Source: Sanguinoderma infundibulare (taxonomy: Eukaryota > Basidiomycota > Agaricomycetes > Polyporales > Polyporaceae). From it: a stretch of 64,000 nucleotides of DNA. Position 1 is the first letter of the stretch, and each line of letters begins with the position of its first letter. The notes below the pieces were generated by a model that did not search any database, was not told the origin of the DNA, and saw only the letters and a program-made list of their open reading frames with translations. This document shows positions 26,300 to 37,185 of the stretch, in pieces. The translations under genes and the position numbers were made by a program. Where the stretch lies: the NCBI GenBank assembly GCA_032821775.1, contig JAVLRN010000001.1, positions 2,108,001 to 2,172,000 on the forward strand, written 5' to 3'.

Positions 26300-29200
26300 T
26301 CAGTCCATCTCCTCGATTTCGATGTCATCGTCCTCTCCATAGTCAACATCCATATCCTCCCCCGTGCCCTCGTGGTTCGGCATGATGTGCAGCCGGTTGT
26401 GGGGCCCGTCAAACTGCACCTTCACCGCCTCGCCGTCACGGACACGCTCGGAGAGAATCATGACCGACAGCGGGTTCAGGAGCTCCTGCTGGATCGCCCG
26501 GTTGAGCGGCCGGGCACCGTACGCGGGCGAGTACCCGATGGACATCAGGTAGTTCTTCGCCGCGTTGTCGAGCTCGAGCGTGATCTTGCGGTCCGCGAGA
26601 CGGTCTTGGACCTCCTTCAGGCGGATGTCAACGATCTTGAGCACGTTGCTGCGCGAAAGCGTGCGCTACGAAGACAAAGGTTAGCACGTATTCTTCTGCG
26701 TTTGTCGGCAGGCAGAGCGAGTAGGCGGACACTTACGAAAATGACGATCTCGTCAATACGGTTGATGAACTCGGGCGGGAAGTGCGCACGGATCGCGCCC
26801 ATGACGAGCTCGCGCGTGCCGGACTTGACCGCGCCGTCGCCCATATCGTTGAGGAAGGCGGCGCCAAGGTTGCTCGTCATGATGATGACGGTGTTGCGGA
26901 AGTCGACGACGCGGCCCTGGCCGTCCGTGAGCCGTCCGTCGTCGAGGACCTGGAGGAAGAGCTGGTAGAACTCGCGCGACGCCTTCTCGATCTCGTCGAT
27001 GAGAACGATCGAGTACGGCTTGCGGCGAATGTATTCCGTGAGCTGTCCTCCCTCGTCGTGCCCCACGTAACCAGGGGGTGAGCCGATGAGACGAGCGATC
27101 GAGTGCTTCTCAGAGTATTCGGACCCGTCGATACGAATCATGGCGTCGGGGGAATCGAATAGCAGAGTCGCGAGCTATCAATCACCCGTTAGTATTACAA
27201 GCCGTTGACGTAGAGGAACGCAGGAAGACGACATACTGTCTTGCTCATCAAGGTCTTTCCAGTACCGGACGGCCCAGCGAAGAGGAAGCTCGCGATCGGC
27301 CTGTCCGCGTTCCGGAGGCCGGAGCGGCTCAGACGAATCGCGTTGGCCACCGCCTTGACCGCCTCAGGCTGGCCGACGACGTTCTCTGCGAGGATCTTCT
27401 CCATACGCAGAAGCTTCTCCTTCTCCGTGCTCATCAGTCGCGTTACCGGAATGTTCGTCCAACGGGCGACGATCTCCGCGATCTGGTCAGGAGTCACGGT
27501 GTCCGCCCCAGCCCCACGCGCGAGATCCTCTTCGGCCTTCTTCACCTCCAACTCGTTTAATCGGTTTTGCAGGTCGGGGAGGGCATAGTAGCGGAGGTCG
27601 GATGCAGTGGCGAGGTCGTATCGGCGCTCTGCCTCATCGGCCTTCGCCTTGAGTTCGTCGATGCGGCGCCGCACATTCTGGATTTCATCTCCGCGTTGCT
27701 TCTCGGCTTCGTAGGCGGCCTGGAGGGGCTTGAGCTGGTCATCAACGTCGGCGATGGCCTTGCGGGCGTTCACGAGGCGTTCCTTGGAGGCTTGGTCCTT
27801 TTCGCGCTCGAGGGCATGGATCTCAACCTCGAGCTCCAGCTTGCGGCGTTGGAGCTTGTCGATGGCCTCAGGTGCGGTTTCGCGGGTGACGCGAACGCTG
27901 GAACGAACAAGTCAGCTCACGTGTGGACGATTCGGAGACGTCGGCAAAGAGGCTTACCTTGCACACGCCTCGTCGACCAAGTCGATAGCAGAATCCGGAA
28001 GCCGTCTTGAGGTTAGGTAACGGTGAGCCAATTGAGCGGCTGAGATGAGGGCACCGTCGAGAATGCGAATGCCATGGTGAACCTCGTACTTCTCCCGAAT
28101 ACCACGGAGAATAGAGATGGTCTCGGGGACGGACGGCTCGCTAACGATGACCTGGGCGAATCGACGTTCGAGAGCGGGGTCCTTCTCGACGTACTTCCGG
28201 TACTCCTTGAGCGTCGTTGCACCGATGCAGCGGAGCTTGCCACGCGCCAGAAGGGGCTTGAAAAGGTTGGCGGCGTCCATGCCGTCGCCGCCGCCGCCAG
28301 CCATAATGAGGTGGAACTCGTCGATGAAGAGGATGACACCAGGACCTTCTTCTGCGGCCTTCTCGACTTCGTCTAGGACGGACTTGATGCGTTCTTCGTA
28401 CTCGCCGCGGTACTTGGCGCCTGCCATGAGCGCACCCATATCGAGAGAGTAGAGTCGGGCGATGAGTGAAGCGGGAACATCGCGGTTGACGATACGCTGA
28501 GCGAGACCCTCGGCGATGGCAGTCTTTCCAACACCAGGCTCACCGATGAGGATCGGGTTGTTCTTTGTCCTGCAAATCTCTAGTTAAGAGTCTGAATGGT
28601 ATCCATCAGGAAACATAAACCCAACTTACCTTCGGCAAAGGATACGAATAGCCCGACGGATCTCGTTATCGCGACCAATGACAGGATCGAGTTTGCCCTC
28701 TTCAGCAAGAGCGGTGAGGTCAGTGGCGTATTTGTTCAAGGCGTCGAAGCCTTGCTCGGCATTTTTGGTGTCAACACGACGATTGCCTCGGATCTGGTCT
28801 ATTGCTGTCTTGAGAACGCTTTCGGTCAAGCCGGCCTCCTTGAGGACGGGAGCGATGGAAGGATCCTTGATGAGAGCGGAAAGGATGTGATCCTGGGCAA
28901 TGTAGGAATCGCGCATGTTCTTCCTCAGAGAGTCGGCCTCGCGAATAACCTTTGCGGCGGCAGTGCTAAGAGAGGTCTCCTCTGGAGGTGGCGACTGGGT
29001 GGGCAGTCGGACAATTAGTTTCTGAACACTTCTCCGTACCGCTACCTGGAGCGACATGTCAATTCTTCGCGGCAAGAGGTGGAGATCTAAACGGAAGACT
29101 CACCGGGTCACCGCCGGCCTTGTCTATGACAGAGGTGAAGAGAGATTGAGCAGGGGTGGATACATTTCCTGCCCCACCCTGGCCCTCGTTGAGGAGGGCG

Positions 29201-29359
29201 AAGGCGATGTGTGCAGGATGGACTGTAAAATGGCGGAATCAGTACCATTGAGTCCATGACAACGCACAACTTACCTTGTGCATTCGCATAGTCCTTGGCG
29301 AGCTGAATCGCTGCACTAAGCGACTCCTGAGTCTTGTCGGTGAAATTCAAGTTGTTCAT
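26300..29359 (-). CDS. HSP104: Heat shock protein HSP104 (ClpB-type AAA+ disaggregase)
   Basis: HSP104 is a cytosolic hexameric ATPase that pulls proteins out of aggregates together with Hsp70/Hsp40. The ATG at 29359 begins [20 protein letters not shown], the Clp N-domain. Then come [10 protein letters not shown], Walker A of the first AAA+ domain ([17 protein letters not shown], spanning an intron near 28560), Walker B ([11 protein letters not shown]), the [20 protein letters not shown] sensor region, the coiled middle domain ([20 protein letters not shown]), and the second AAA+ domain with Walker A (GPSGTGKT), the [13 protein letters not shown] pore loop and Walker B ([11 protein letters not shown]). 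The C-terminus is acidic ([18 protein letters not shown]), like the tail of yeast Hsp104. Length is about 900 aa, usual for the family. Short introns interrupt it. It shares a 319-bp upstream region with the divergent NDUFS6 gene; a heat-shock-element-like site lies there. Confidence 0.97.
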
Positions 29360-29527
29360 CGTGAAGACAGGTGTCAGAGGCGGGTATCGAGAGCGTAGCT
29401 GGTGCTGTTCGCTCGAATGTTGGGGCCTACAGCGACGAGCATGCGGTTCATATACTAGTTGAGGTCGTCGTATTCGACGATGAGCTCGAACGCAGATGGG
29501 CTGGCTGGATTGAGCCAAACTCGAGTC

Positions 29528-29539
29528 GAACGTTCGAGC
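29528..29539. promoter_or_regulatory. Candidate heat shock element in the HSP104/NDUFS6 divergent promoter
   Basis: The sequence GAACGTTCGAGC contains a perfect inverted GAA-nn-TTC pair (29528-29535) followed by a degenerate third unit (GCA). Hsf1 binds arrays of nGAAn units in alternating orientation. The site is about 170 bp upstream of the HSP104 ATG, where heat-shock control is expected. Two units alone are a weak element, so this is a suggestion only. Confidence 0.4.
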
Positions 29540-29678
29540 ACTGTCCAGTGTCCATCCAGCTAAGTACTGACGTCACCTGCCTCTCAGTCCCGGTCGCTGC
29601 CGTCATTCTTCCCACGGCCCCCACGACTGCCCGACGTGCCTTCCATATTGGGACCCGCCCATCTCTGTGTTGACCGCC

Positions 29679-30311
29679 ATGCTTGCTCGCCGAGCTCTTC
29701 AGGGGCTCGCCCGCCCGCTCACCCGCCTCTCATCATCCTCGACGCCTGTTCCTACTCACGAGGCACCCTCTCCTACCGCCGCCGCCGCCCCCCAGTCTCC
29801 AAACTATGCGAACACATGGTCGACTAGCCAGCGGCCTCGCCCTCAGCAGTACTCAAGCCCGCGCTTCGAGCAGACTATCATGGAGCTTCAGCCTAATCCC
29901 CTCAGCGCTATGGAGATGATCAACAAAGAGCCCATTCGCGTTGTTCACGGTCGCAAGGCCGTCTGTGACGGCGGTACGTCATTTCTTCTCGTTCCGCCAG
30001 CGCCTACTCATCATCAACTCAGGAGGAGGCCCTCTCGGTCATCCCAAGATCTTCATTAACTTGGTGAGTGCTCAAGCCCGCGGGTGTATTCGCAAAAATT
30101 CAAAGCCCCCCCTAAACAGGACAAGCCAGGTCCCCGGGCGTGCGGGTACGTTTCTTTTCGATACCTTCCTGCAACAACTCGAAGCTTAATTTCTTCTTCC
30201 ATTCATCCACAGCTACTGGTGCGCCCTTTTCTCCGGTTTGTCACGGCATCTATCGCTCACTCTCTCTCACCCATCAGCGGCCTCCGCTTCGAGCAGGCAC
30301 CTCACCACTAG
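29679..30311 (+). CDS. NDUFS6: NADH:ubiquinone oxidoreductase subunit NDUFS6 (13 kDa, zinc-binding)
   Basis: This is an accessory subunit of mitochondrial complex I that binds zinc and acts late in assembly of the matrix arm. Exons are 29679..29973, 30023..30063, 30120..30145, 30213..30218 and 30278..30311, totalling 402 nt and 133 aa, with all junctions in frame. The N-terminus MLARRALQGLARPLTRLSSS is Arg/Ser-rich and lacks acidic residues, as in a mitochondrial presequence. The C-terminal zinc motif reads CDGGGGPLGHPKIFINL, then DKPGPRACGYCGLRF, giving the Cys-His-Cys-Cys ligands. The CGYCG part is assembled over two introns through a 6-nt exon. The ATG at 29679 is the first in frame. Divergent from HSP104. 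Confidence 0.94.
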
Positions 30312-32114
30312 ATGGCACTCGATGTACTGTACTCAGTATCACGATCCTTCAGCGGACCAATTGTCATCTCTCTCCACCTGTGTTCCTATGTCTCGAATCC
30401 GCCGAACCCCTGCAATCCTCGACTGCTTCGCGCCCCACCGCCCGTTGATCTGTCCGAGAGCTTTCCTCAGCATCGTACTCAAGTCATCCAGCGTTCCTAT
30501 CCGTCCATATACCGCGGGGCCTGTCGCGAATCCTCGATCCCGAACACGTGTTCTATTGCGCCGCTTCTCAAACTCAGTCGTGGAATGTTATACGCCCCTG
30601 CCCGGAAGCTGCCTGGCCATAAATTTGGGAACAACATACCCGTACGTCCGCGCATTCCCGCCGGCCTCCAAGCCCATCAGTTTCGCATCGCAAACAAGGT
30701 TAGCATTCAGATCTCAACATGCGTACTCGCCGGTCAACCCACGATCGACCATCCAGTACTGCCTCGTCGCTCGCAATCTGACCCCGGGCCTATCTACCGC
30801 GAGGAGGCGCAGATCGCTCTGATCCACCGCCAGAGCTCGTGTGTCAGCCTCGGGGTCTAGAGCGTTCGTAACACTTCATTGACGTCGGACTCCCAGGAGT
30901 GTGCATGTCGTCCCCAGCAGATGATGCCATTGCAGATTGTCACGTTTCGTACACGTACAACCCGCCCGGCAGACCGCAATTCGCGCGCATCCTCCTTGTC
31001 CGCAACGGGCCACCTCGCGTGTGCAGCCGCGGCCGCTGCACGGCGATACCGTGACGTGCGTTGTGCCGCCAGCGCACCGTTCATTATGGCTGTGAACGCC
31101 TGCCGTATGGTGACCGCTCCCGTACCCTAAGCGGCCAGCCCTCGAACGCTCCAGCTCGCCCCACGCACACGATTTAGAACTCTTCTTCTCCCTGGAACGC
31201 TTCTGAGCGACTCGTGCTCTGCCATTGACACCTAGCCGGCGTCCCCGCCGCTGGGTGCCCACGCGTCCCGTAATCCCTCGAGCTCGCACGCCAAGCCATC
31301 CCGGGAGCAAGTTGCTGTTTGAGTCTTTTTTCTCGGTTGACCACCTCCGAGTACTGTACAAATACACTTGAGATGTAGTCTATGTATGATAAATGATAAA
31401 CCGCGCTCGGATGGTGACGAGACGGGGGATAATGCGATGCGAGTAGCAAACGCCACGGGGCGCCGCCTCTGGCGCGCGCGCGTCGTCGAGTAGTGGGAAT
31501 TGTAATGTATGGGTCCTGTGAAAGCGAATAGAGGAGCGCGGTGGTATGGGATGAGGAGAGGAGAGGAGAGGGGAGGAGAGGAGAGGATATGAGATGGGGA
31601 AATAAGCGAGTGTGGTGGGTCCGCGCCAGCGCCGTTCCAGCGCCGTCTTCCGTCGTGCACGACGGTCCGATGCAAAGTGCGAGTCCGGATGCGGCGTCCC
31701 AAAAAGGCGTGAAAGCGATCATGGACCGTGTAAAGTGTGCACGTAAAAGCGCGAATGAACGACGACGAAATGCAACAGATAAGTTCGAAACCGGAAAGCG
31801 AGAGACGAAAGATATGCGTATGCCGGTGCTGAGGGTGCGGACGACGTGGAGAGGATGGGAATATTGATGGTAGCGGGCCAGAACTATGTTGCGGATTACA
31901 GCGGGGGAATAGACAAGCCGATGCGGGTGGAGTGCGCGAGAAGCATGAGCGCGTGCAGAGCCAGAGATGTCAGATGCGAGCACGATGTGAGCCGTTAAAT
32001 ACGAAGCAAGAACGAATGTGATATGCGACGGGTGATCCAGAGGGATGTACAACAGCGGACGCGAGACGACGGGGACGAGGCAGCGGAGAGAGGATGAGAA
32101 GGACGCAGCACGAG
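30312..32114. other. Intergenic region NDUFS6 / kinase
   Basis: This 1.8-kb convergent gap contains several long overlapping open frames on both strands (one begins directly after the NDUFS6 stop), but none shows a domain, a plausible N-terminus or consistent codon choice. A purine microsatellite lies at 31553-31587. Most of the right half is probably the kinase 3' UTR. Confidence 0.5.
31553..31587. repeat. GGAGA-type purine microsatellite
   Basis: An uninterrupted run of GAGGA/GAGGG units, pure purine on the + strand, lies downstream of the kinase stop codon. It is a simple sequence repeat and probably transcribed within the kinase 3' UTR as a pyrimidine tract. No function is inferred. Confidence 0.7.
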
Positions 32115-35100
32115 CTATCCGAAGTCGTTTCCGATGTCTTCGGGCGATGTGAAGGACATGGGCGATAGTGGGGGATACTCGCCCTCCGCGACGGCCTCGA
32201 GCTGTGAGAATGGGGGCAATGAGCCCGGTCGCGTCTGAAGTGGCGGCTACAACATGTACAATCAGCTGACATACACTGGGTACCACAAAGCACAAGAACT
32301 CACCACTTTGAATATGGGATTGATCGCAGACTTTGGCGCAATGCCAGGACTAGATGGATAGCTCCCACTCCCTCTCGGCTCGTACGGACTCATTGACCCC
32401 GGCAGCGGAGATTCTGGCAGCGGAGACCCTGGCAGCTGGAACCCTGGGTGCTGCTGCGGAATCGTCAGTGTCGGCCGCTCCCCCTCCGCAGGCGATCGTC
32501 CGCCGGCGTTGTCCACCGTCGAGTTGCTTCCATTCTCGCGTGACCATGGTATCGGCGATGATAACGAGAGCATGTGCATAGGCGGCGCAGCTGGTGACCC
32601 ACCGTCCGAGATGGACGAGGAGTCCACCGACGCGCGCAAGTGGAAGTCGTTCGCGAACTGCTGCTCCATCGCCAGCGACGTTGATGTGCGGCCGCGAGGT
32701 GAGAACTCGTCGGACAGCGTCCCCAACGATGACATGGACGTCATCCGGCTGATACCAAGCGCGCTCGGTCGATTTCGTAATCGTGGCGGACCAGGGTCGC
32801 TGTCGACAGTCGCGAACGAGATCACAGACACGCCACTTGGCAAGTCGGTCGACGACATGGAATGATCATCATCGAAGTCTCGTCGGCGGGCCTTCGGAAG
32901 TCGCTCATCGCGCCCACGCCAGTCGCCTCGTGGATGAGGCTCGGTGGGAGGATTGACGAAGCTCCCTCCTGCCGCATCGACGGAAGAGACACCATGGCTT
33001 TGCGTCTGGCGGATGGGCCCCGCAGCAGTCGGTTGTTTGCCGTTCTGACGCTGGTTGTTGGGGTGCATCATAGCGAAACTGCTGCGCCACTCGAAGTCCA
33101 GTGATGCCGAAGGGTCGCGGAAACGCTTGCTCTTCTCCAAGACCGCACGCGCCTGCTCCTTCTGCATCTTCTCTGCAAGTAAACGTCGCTGCTTCTCCGA
33201 CTCCCGCCGTATGCGCTCGGCCTCCTTTTTCCGTTGCTTGGGGTCCACGATACGAGGAGGAACTTCTTGTATCGGAGACAGCTCCGACAATGAGCGGCTG
33301 TCCGTGCTGGAGGACTGCGTGCGCTTGAGTGACGGGGTTGAACCGGGGGAGCTGACAGAAATAGGGTGCTCTGGCAAGGGCGGAAGCGGCGGCTGGGTAC
33401 CCTTGTCCCCGTGCCCGCCGAACATGTTCGAGAGACCCCATTTGCTTGGCTTCTTGAAGATACCTGTGCGTTCGCGACCCTTGGATGGCGGTTGCGAAGT
33501 GATGTCCTGGATGTTGCCGTTCGCGATGTCGTGTATCGAGTCCTCGATTTGGGGTCTTGCAGGGTATTCTCTGAGCATGGGAGAGGTCTGGACGTCCATA
33601 GACTGGGGAAACCCGTCCGGGGGGATCTCGACATGAGGTGAAATCTCCATGGGATCCCAATGTCCCTGAGAGTCCGAGGCATAGGAAGGCCATCCGTGCG
33701 ACTGCTCCGAGGGCGTACGAGACCTCACCGGATACGAACCGTTGGGTAACTGGACATGCACGATGTCTGGGGGGTATGGAGACGTTCTGCCCACATCTGT
33801 CCGTGGCGAAGGTGCGTCGTAGAAAGGTGTGCGATGAGATGCGGAAGCGTCTGGTATCTGCACGGTGGCTGCCGGCGGTTGGGCCTCAAACTCAGGCTTG
33901 TCTGGAACGGAGTTGTGAGAGTGGGATGGCGGAACACTGCGAGGCGTGACAGAGGGTAGCGACCGCGCCGGAGATGTGCCATTGCGATGCGATGCTCGGT
34001 CGGGAACGGTGTGGCCGTTGGAAACCGCCGTCGGCAAAGAGCCCGGCGGACCGGGCGGACTGTTGAGCGGCGTTGTATCGAGCAGGTATGAGTGTTCGAT
34101 ACATTGCTTGCTGGTCAAGCGCAGCTCTGGATCATACTTGAGAAGATCCGCGATGCACTCCACCAGCTTGAGCGGGACCGAGCGATCGAACAAGGAATAG
34201 ATGTCTTTGGGAGGTATCTAAGGGGTACAGAGTCAGGAGAATGAGGGAAGCAGCGTTTCCAATTGTGTATATGCGCACCTCTGGAAACGAAAACCCCACT
34301 TGGCGCGCCATCTTAACTCCTCGGGGCCACTTGCCGCCACCCACAGGCTTCCCCCTTCCGTCGTGACCGTAGTCCCTGCAAGGATCGCCTAGTAGTTCGC
34401 AGATTCTCGCCACTTGATCGACCTCTCCCTGGCCGGGGAACATGGGTCGCAAGTTAACGAGCTCGGCCATAATGGTACCTAGTGCCCACATGTCGACGGG
34501 GTTAGAGTAGTCCCTACTTTTGAGGAGGACTTCGGGTGCACGATACCACCGAGTCGACACGTATTCCGTGTAAGGGGGTTTGCTCTTGGTCTCCCTGGCC
34601 AAACCGAAGTCTGCAAGCTTGATAATGACGACGACGTCGCTCTCTGGAGGGGCGTCTGGAGGAGCATGGGGGGACACGGGACGGTAGTCGTATAGGCCAG
34701 TTGTAGTGACAAGAAGGTTCTCCGGCTTCATGTCGCGGTGAAAGTAGCCCGACTCGTGAATGTGGTGGAGGCCGTGTACGACCTGGCGAAAGATGGAGGA
34801 GACCAAGCCACCCGCAAGGGGTTTACCTTTGCGAGTCTTGATGAGCTGGTAGAGGTTGCCCTCCATGGACTCGAAGACGAAGTATAGCTCCTTGGTGTCA
34901 GGCAGGAGGAAGAAGTCGTAGAGCGGGATAATGTTCGGGTGATAGGGAATCGCGCGTAGCGACTGTCATACGCTCAGGCATGAAGGGCTGGGGCTGATAG
35001 ACAAGGCAAGGGGACGCACCTCGAGCTCCTTGAGCTTCTTGCACTCATCCCAACCGCCGTCCCACTGCTTCTTCATCCTCTTGACGGCGACCAGCCTCTT

Positions 35101-35568
35101 GGTCGCGTATTCGGGCCTCGCCCCACGACCGCACTGCATGGCAGACAAGGGTGTATTGGGCGGTAGCGTCCCATGCCAATCGCAGAGCCAGACCGTGCCA
35201 AACGATCCATCTCCGACCAACTTGAGGGGTGTATATGATCGCGTGGAGCCTGTAAAACGAAGAGGGGGTCGTCAGTAAGCTGGACACTTACCATGGGGAT
35301 CGTTGCGGACGACAGGAAAAGAGGAGAGGTAAAACTGACTGCTTCTGGAGTCGCCAACGACGAGTTGGTTGTTCTGCACGGTGACCGACGGGACGGCCTG
35401 GACCGTGATGCGCTCCTTCGGGGTCGGCGCCTGGGCGCGGTGGGACTGGGACGGGAGGTGGTGTGGTTGGTGTGGGGGATGGTCGGAGTGTGTGTGGCCG
35501 TTGGGCATGTGTGGCGGGTACGGGAGGACTTGGGGATTATGGCCTGGGTGGACATGGTTTGTGTACAT
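32115..35568 (-). CDS. CMGC protein kinase of the RCK/MAK/Ime2 type
   Basis: Kinases of this group control meiosis, morphogenesis and cilia-related or growth processes; fungal members are Ime2 and Crk1. The start at 35568 (MYTNHVHPGHNPQ) is the only ATG in the open frame. After about 80 residues comes the glycine loop (LVGDGSFGTVWLCDW), catalytic lysine (LVAVKRMKKQW), hinge (LYFVFESMEGNLYQLI), catalytic loop (HRDMKPENLL), DFGLARE, a T-x-Y activation motif (PPYTEYVSTRWYRAPEVLL) and DMWALGTIMAELVNLRPMFP. The fold ends near LLKYDPELRLTSKQCIEHSY. A disordered Ser/Pro-rich C-terminal region of about 600 residues follows, with one Lys/Glu-rich helix (KQRKKEAERIRRESEKQRR). The last exon gives LEAVAEGEYPPLSPMSFTSP and stops at 32115. 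The TEY activation motif supports MAK/RCK/Ime2 rather than a classical CDK. Confidence 0.88.
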
Positions 35569-37185
35569 GATATGGAGGTGAGTTGCATCGCCCGAGGAGT
35601 CGCGAATTAGAGGCGCGGGGGGGTTCAATGGCGCATGGGGAGAATAAAGATAGGCGGGGGGCGGGGGCGGGCGAGGCGGAAGAGGGAAAGGGAAAGGGAA
35701 GGGAGCGGAGGACGCGGAGGGAAGGGGATGGCAGGCAGAACAGAGAGAGCAGCGAGCAGGCGCCGGCGAGCAGTCGCTGGCTACTGTCTTTGGACGAGAA
35801 ACAGAATCCAACCCGGCCGATCATCTCCTTTATTTTCCCCATTATTTTCCATTCGCCCATATCGGTCCCGCAATCCGCCCTTCTTCCCTTTTCGGGGCCT
35901 TTTCCTGCCCGATACAGCTCCCGGCCCGCGTTTCAGCCGCGCGCAAATCTGCGAGCTGCCACCGGAAGGCTGCCACCACTAGTTCTGCTCTGCGTCGGCA
36001 TCCGGCTCTCTGCCCTCTCCCTCCGCCTGCGCTGCTTGACGGCCTTCTATTCCCTCCCCCACCATACCATATCCATCCCCGCCTGCTCCCCGCTCGCCCC
36101 CCGCGACATCCCGGCTGCCTCTCCCGAGTGATCACCGCGATCGCATTTATTCCAGCGTAAACGTCTCGGTAATCATCTGCCCCAGCCACTGGCCACTCTC
36201 GCAGAGTCCCACTGCTTTCGGACCATCGACCGCGGCGGGTTCCATGCCTTCGGCGTCGCACGGCAGGCAGCATTAGATGCGGCCCTCCCCGCTAACGCCA
36301 CAGAGACCATTGACTCTGTGAGTCTGATGGGCTGATTGGGTAGGTGCTTGATGGGACGAGAAGCACAGTACGCGTGGACATGGTCGCCTCTCTCTCCATC
36401 GAACCGTTCTTTTTTAGCCGCTCCCTGTGCTCCAGATGCGACCCCCTTCGCTTCAGCCACGTCGTCACCCCCCGCTTCTCCCTCACCACCGCCCAGCCCG
36501 ACGCCCGGTGCTGGTTGCCAAAACCATCCCTGTCTAAGCTTGATTGCGGTTGGCGAGCACCTTGCAGAAGTTCGCGGACCGCCATCAGCCCCGTCGTCAG
36601 CCACGGAGACGGCAAATTGTCCTGCGCGTGCAATGCATTGTCCGCTGTCCGAATCTCTCCACCTGTCGCTCTGATTTGCCGCGATCAGCGGGTGATGACC
36701 CGCAGCCGTGCAGCCTTCTCTGCTCTTCCCAGGCTCTTCCCATCTCCACCCTCAGCCTGTCCGGCTCCCCACGCGCAGTCCGCACGAATGAGAACGCTCG
36801 CAGAACATTGATCGCGATGCGCATCTCACCATCCTTCCACGCTGACACAGCCCATAGCCTCGAACACTTCCGACAGCTTGGTACAACCATATCGCCGTCC
36901 ACGAGGCCGGTGATGATCTGCACCGAACACACAACTCCTCGGGAGACAGCTCCGTACGCATATGCATGCATGAATGTAGACCCTTGGACCCTTGTCTTCA
37001 TCACGTCCACTAGCGGACTGCTAGTTTCGGCACAATGTCCAGTTTCGAGACTAGGCGTAATGTCATTATAACTTTGGGTACATAGTACAACAACTCATGC
37101 ACATCTAAATCCTCTCGACGTCCACCGTAAATCAAATCGTCCCCCAGCCCGACCATCCCAGTCCGTGTCTTACATTAATCACGTT
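35569..37185. other. Intergenic region kinase / PRPP synthetase
   Basis: This 1.6-kb region holds no gene I can support. Next to the kinase start is a G-rich, purine-rich tract (35650-35740), which on the kinase strand is a pyrimidine-rich leader/promoter typical of fungi. At about 36.15-36.32 kb one + frame looks coding (ending PANATETIDS) and is followed by a strong GTGAGT donor and a TTTTTTAG acceptor near 36415, but no flanking exons of a recognisable protein were found. Confidence 0.4.

Noticed and set aside
30238..30860. Two long overlapping + frames after NDUFS6
   Set aside because: They overlap each other and the final NDUFS6 exon, have no recognisable domain and no clear intron signals.
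31174..32295. 373-residue minus-strand open frame downstream of the kinase
   Set aside because: It has no ATG-led conserved N-terminus or domain, and overlaps the last kinase exon and its expected 3' UTR in another frame.
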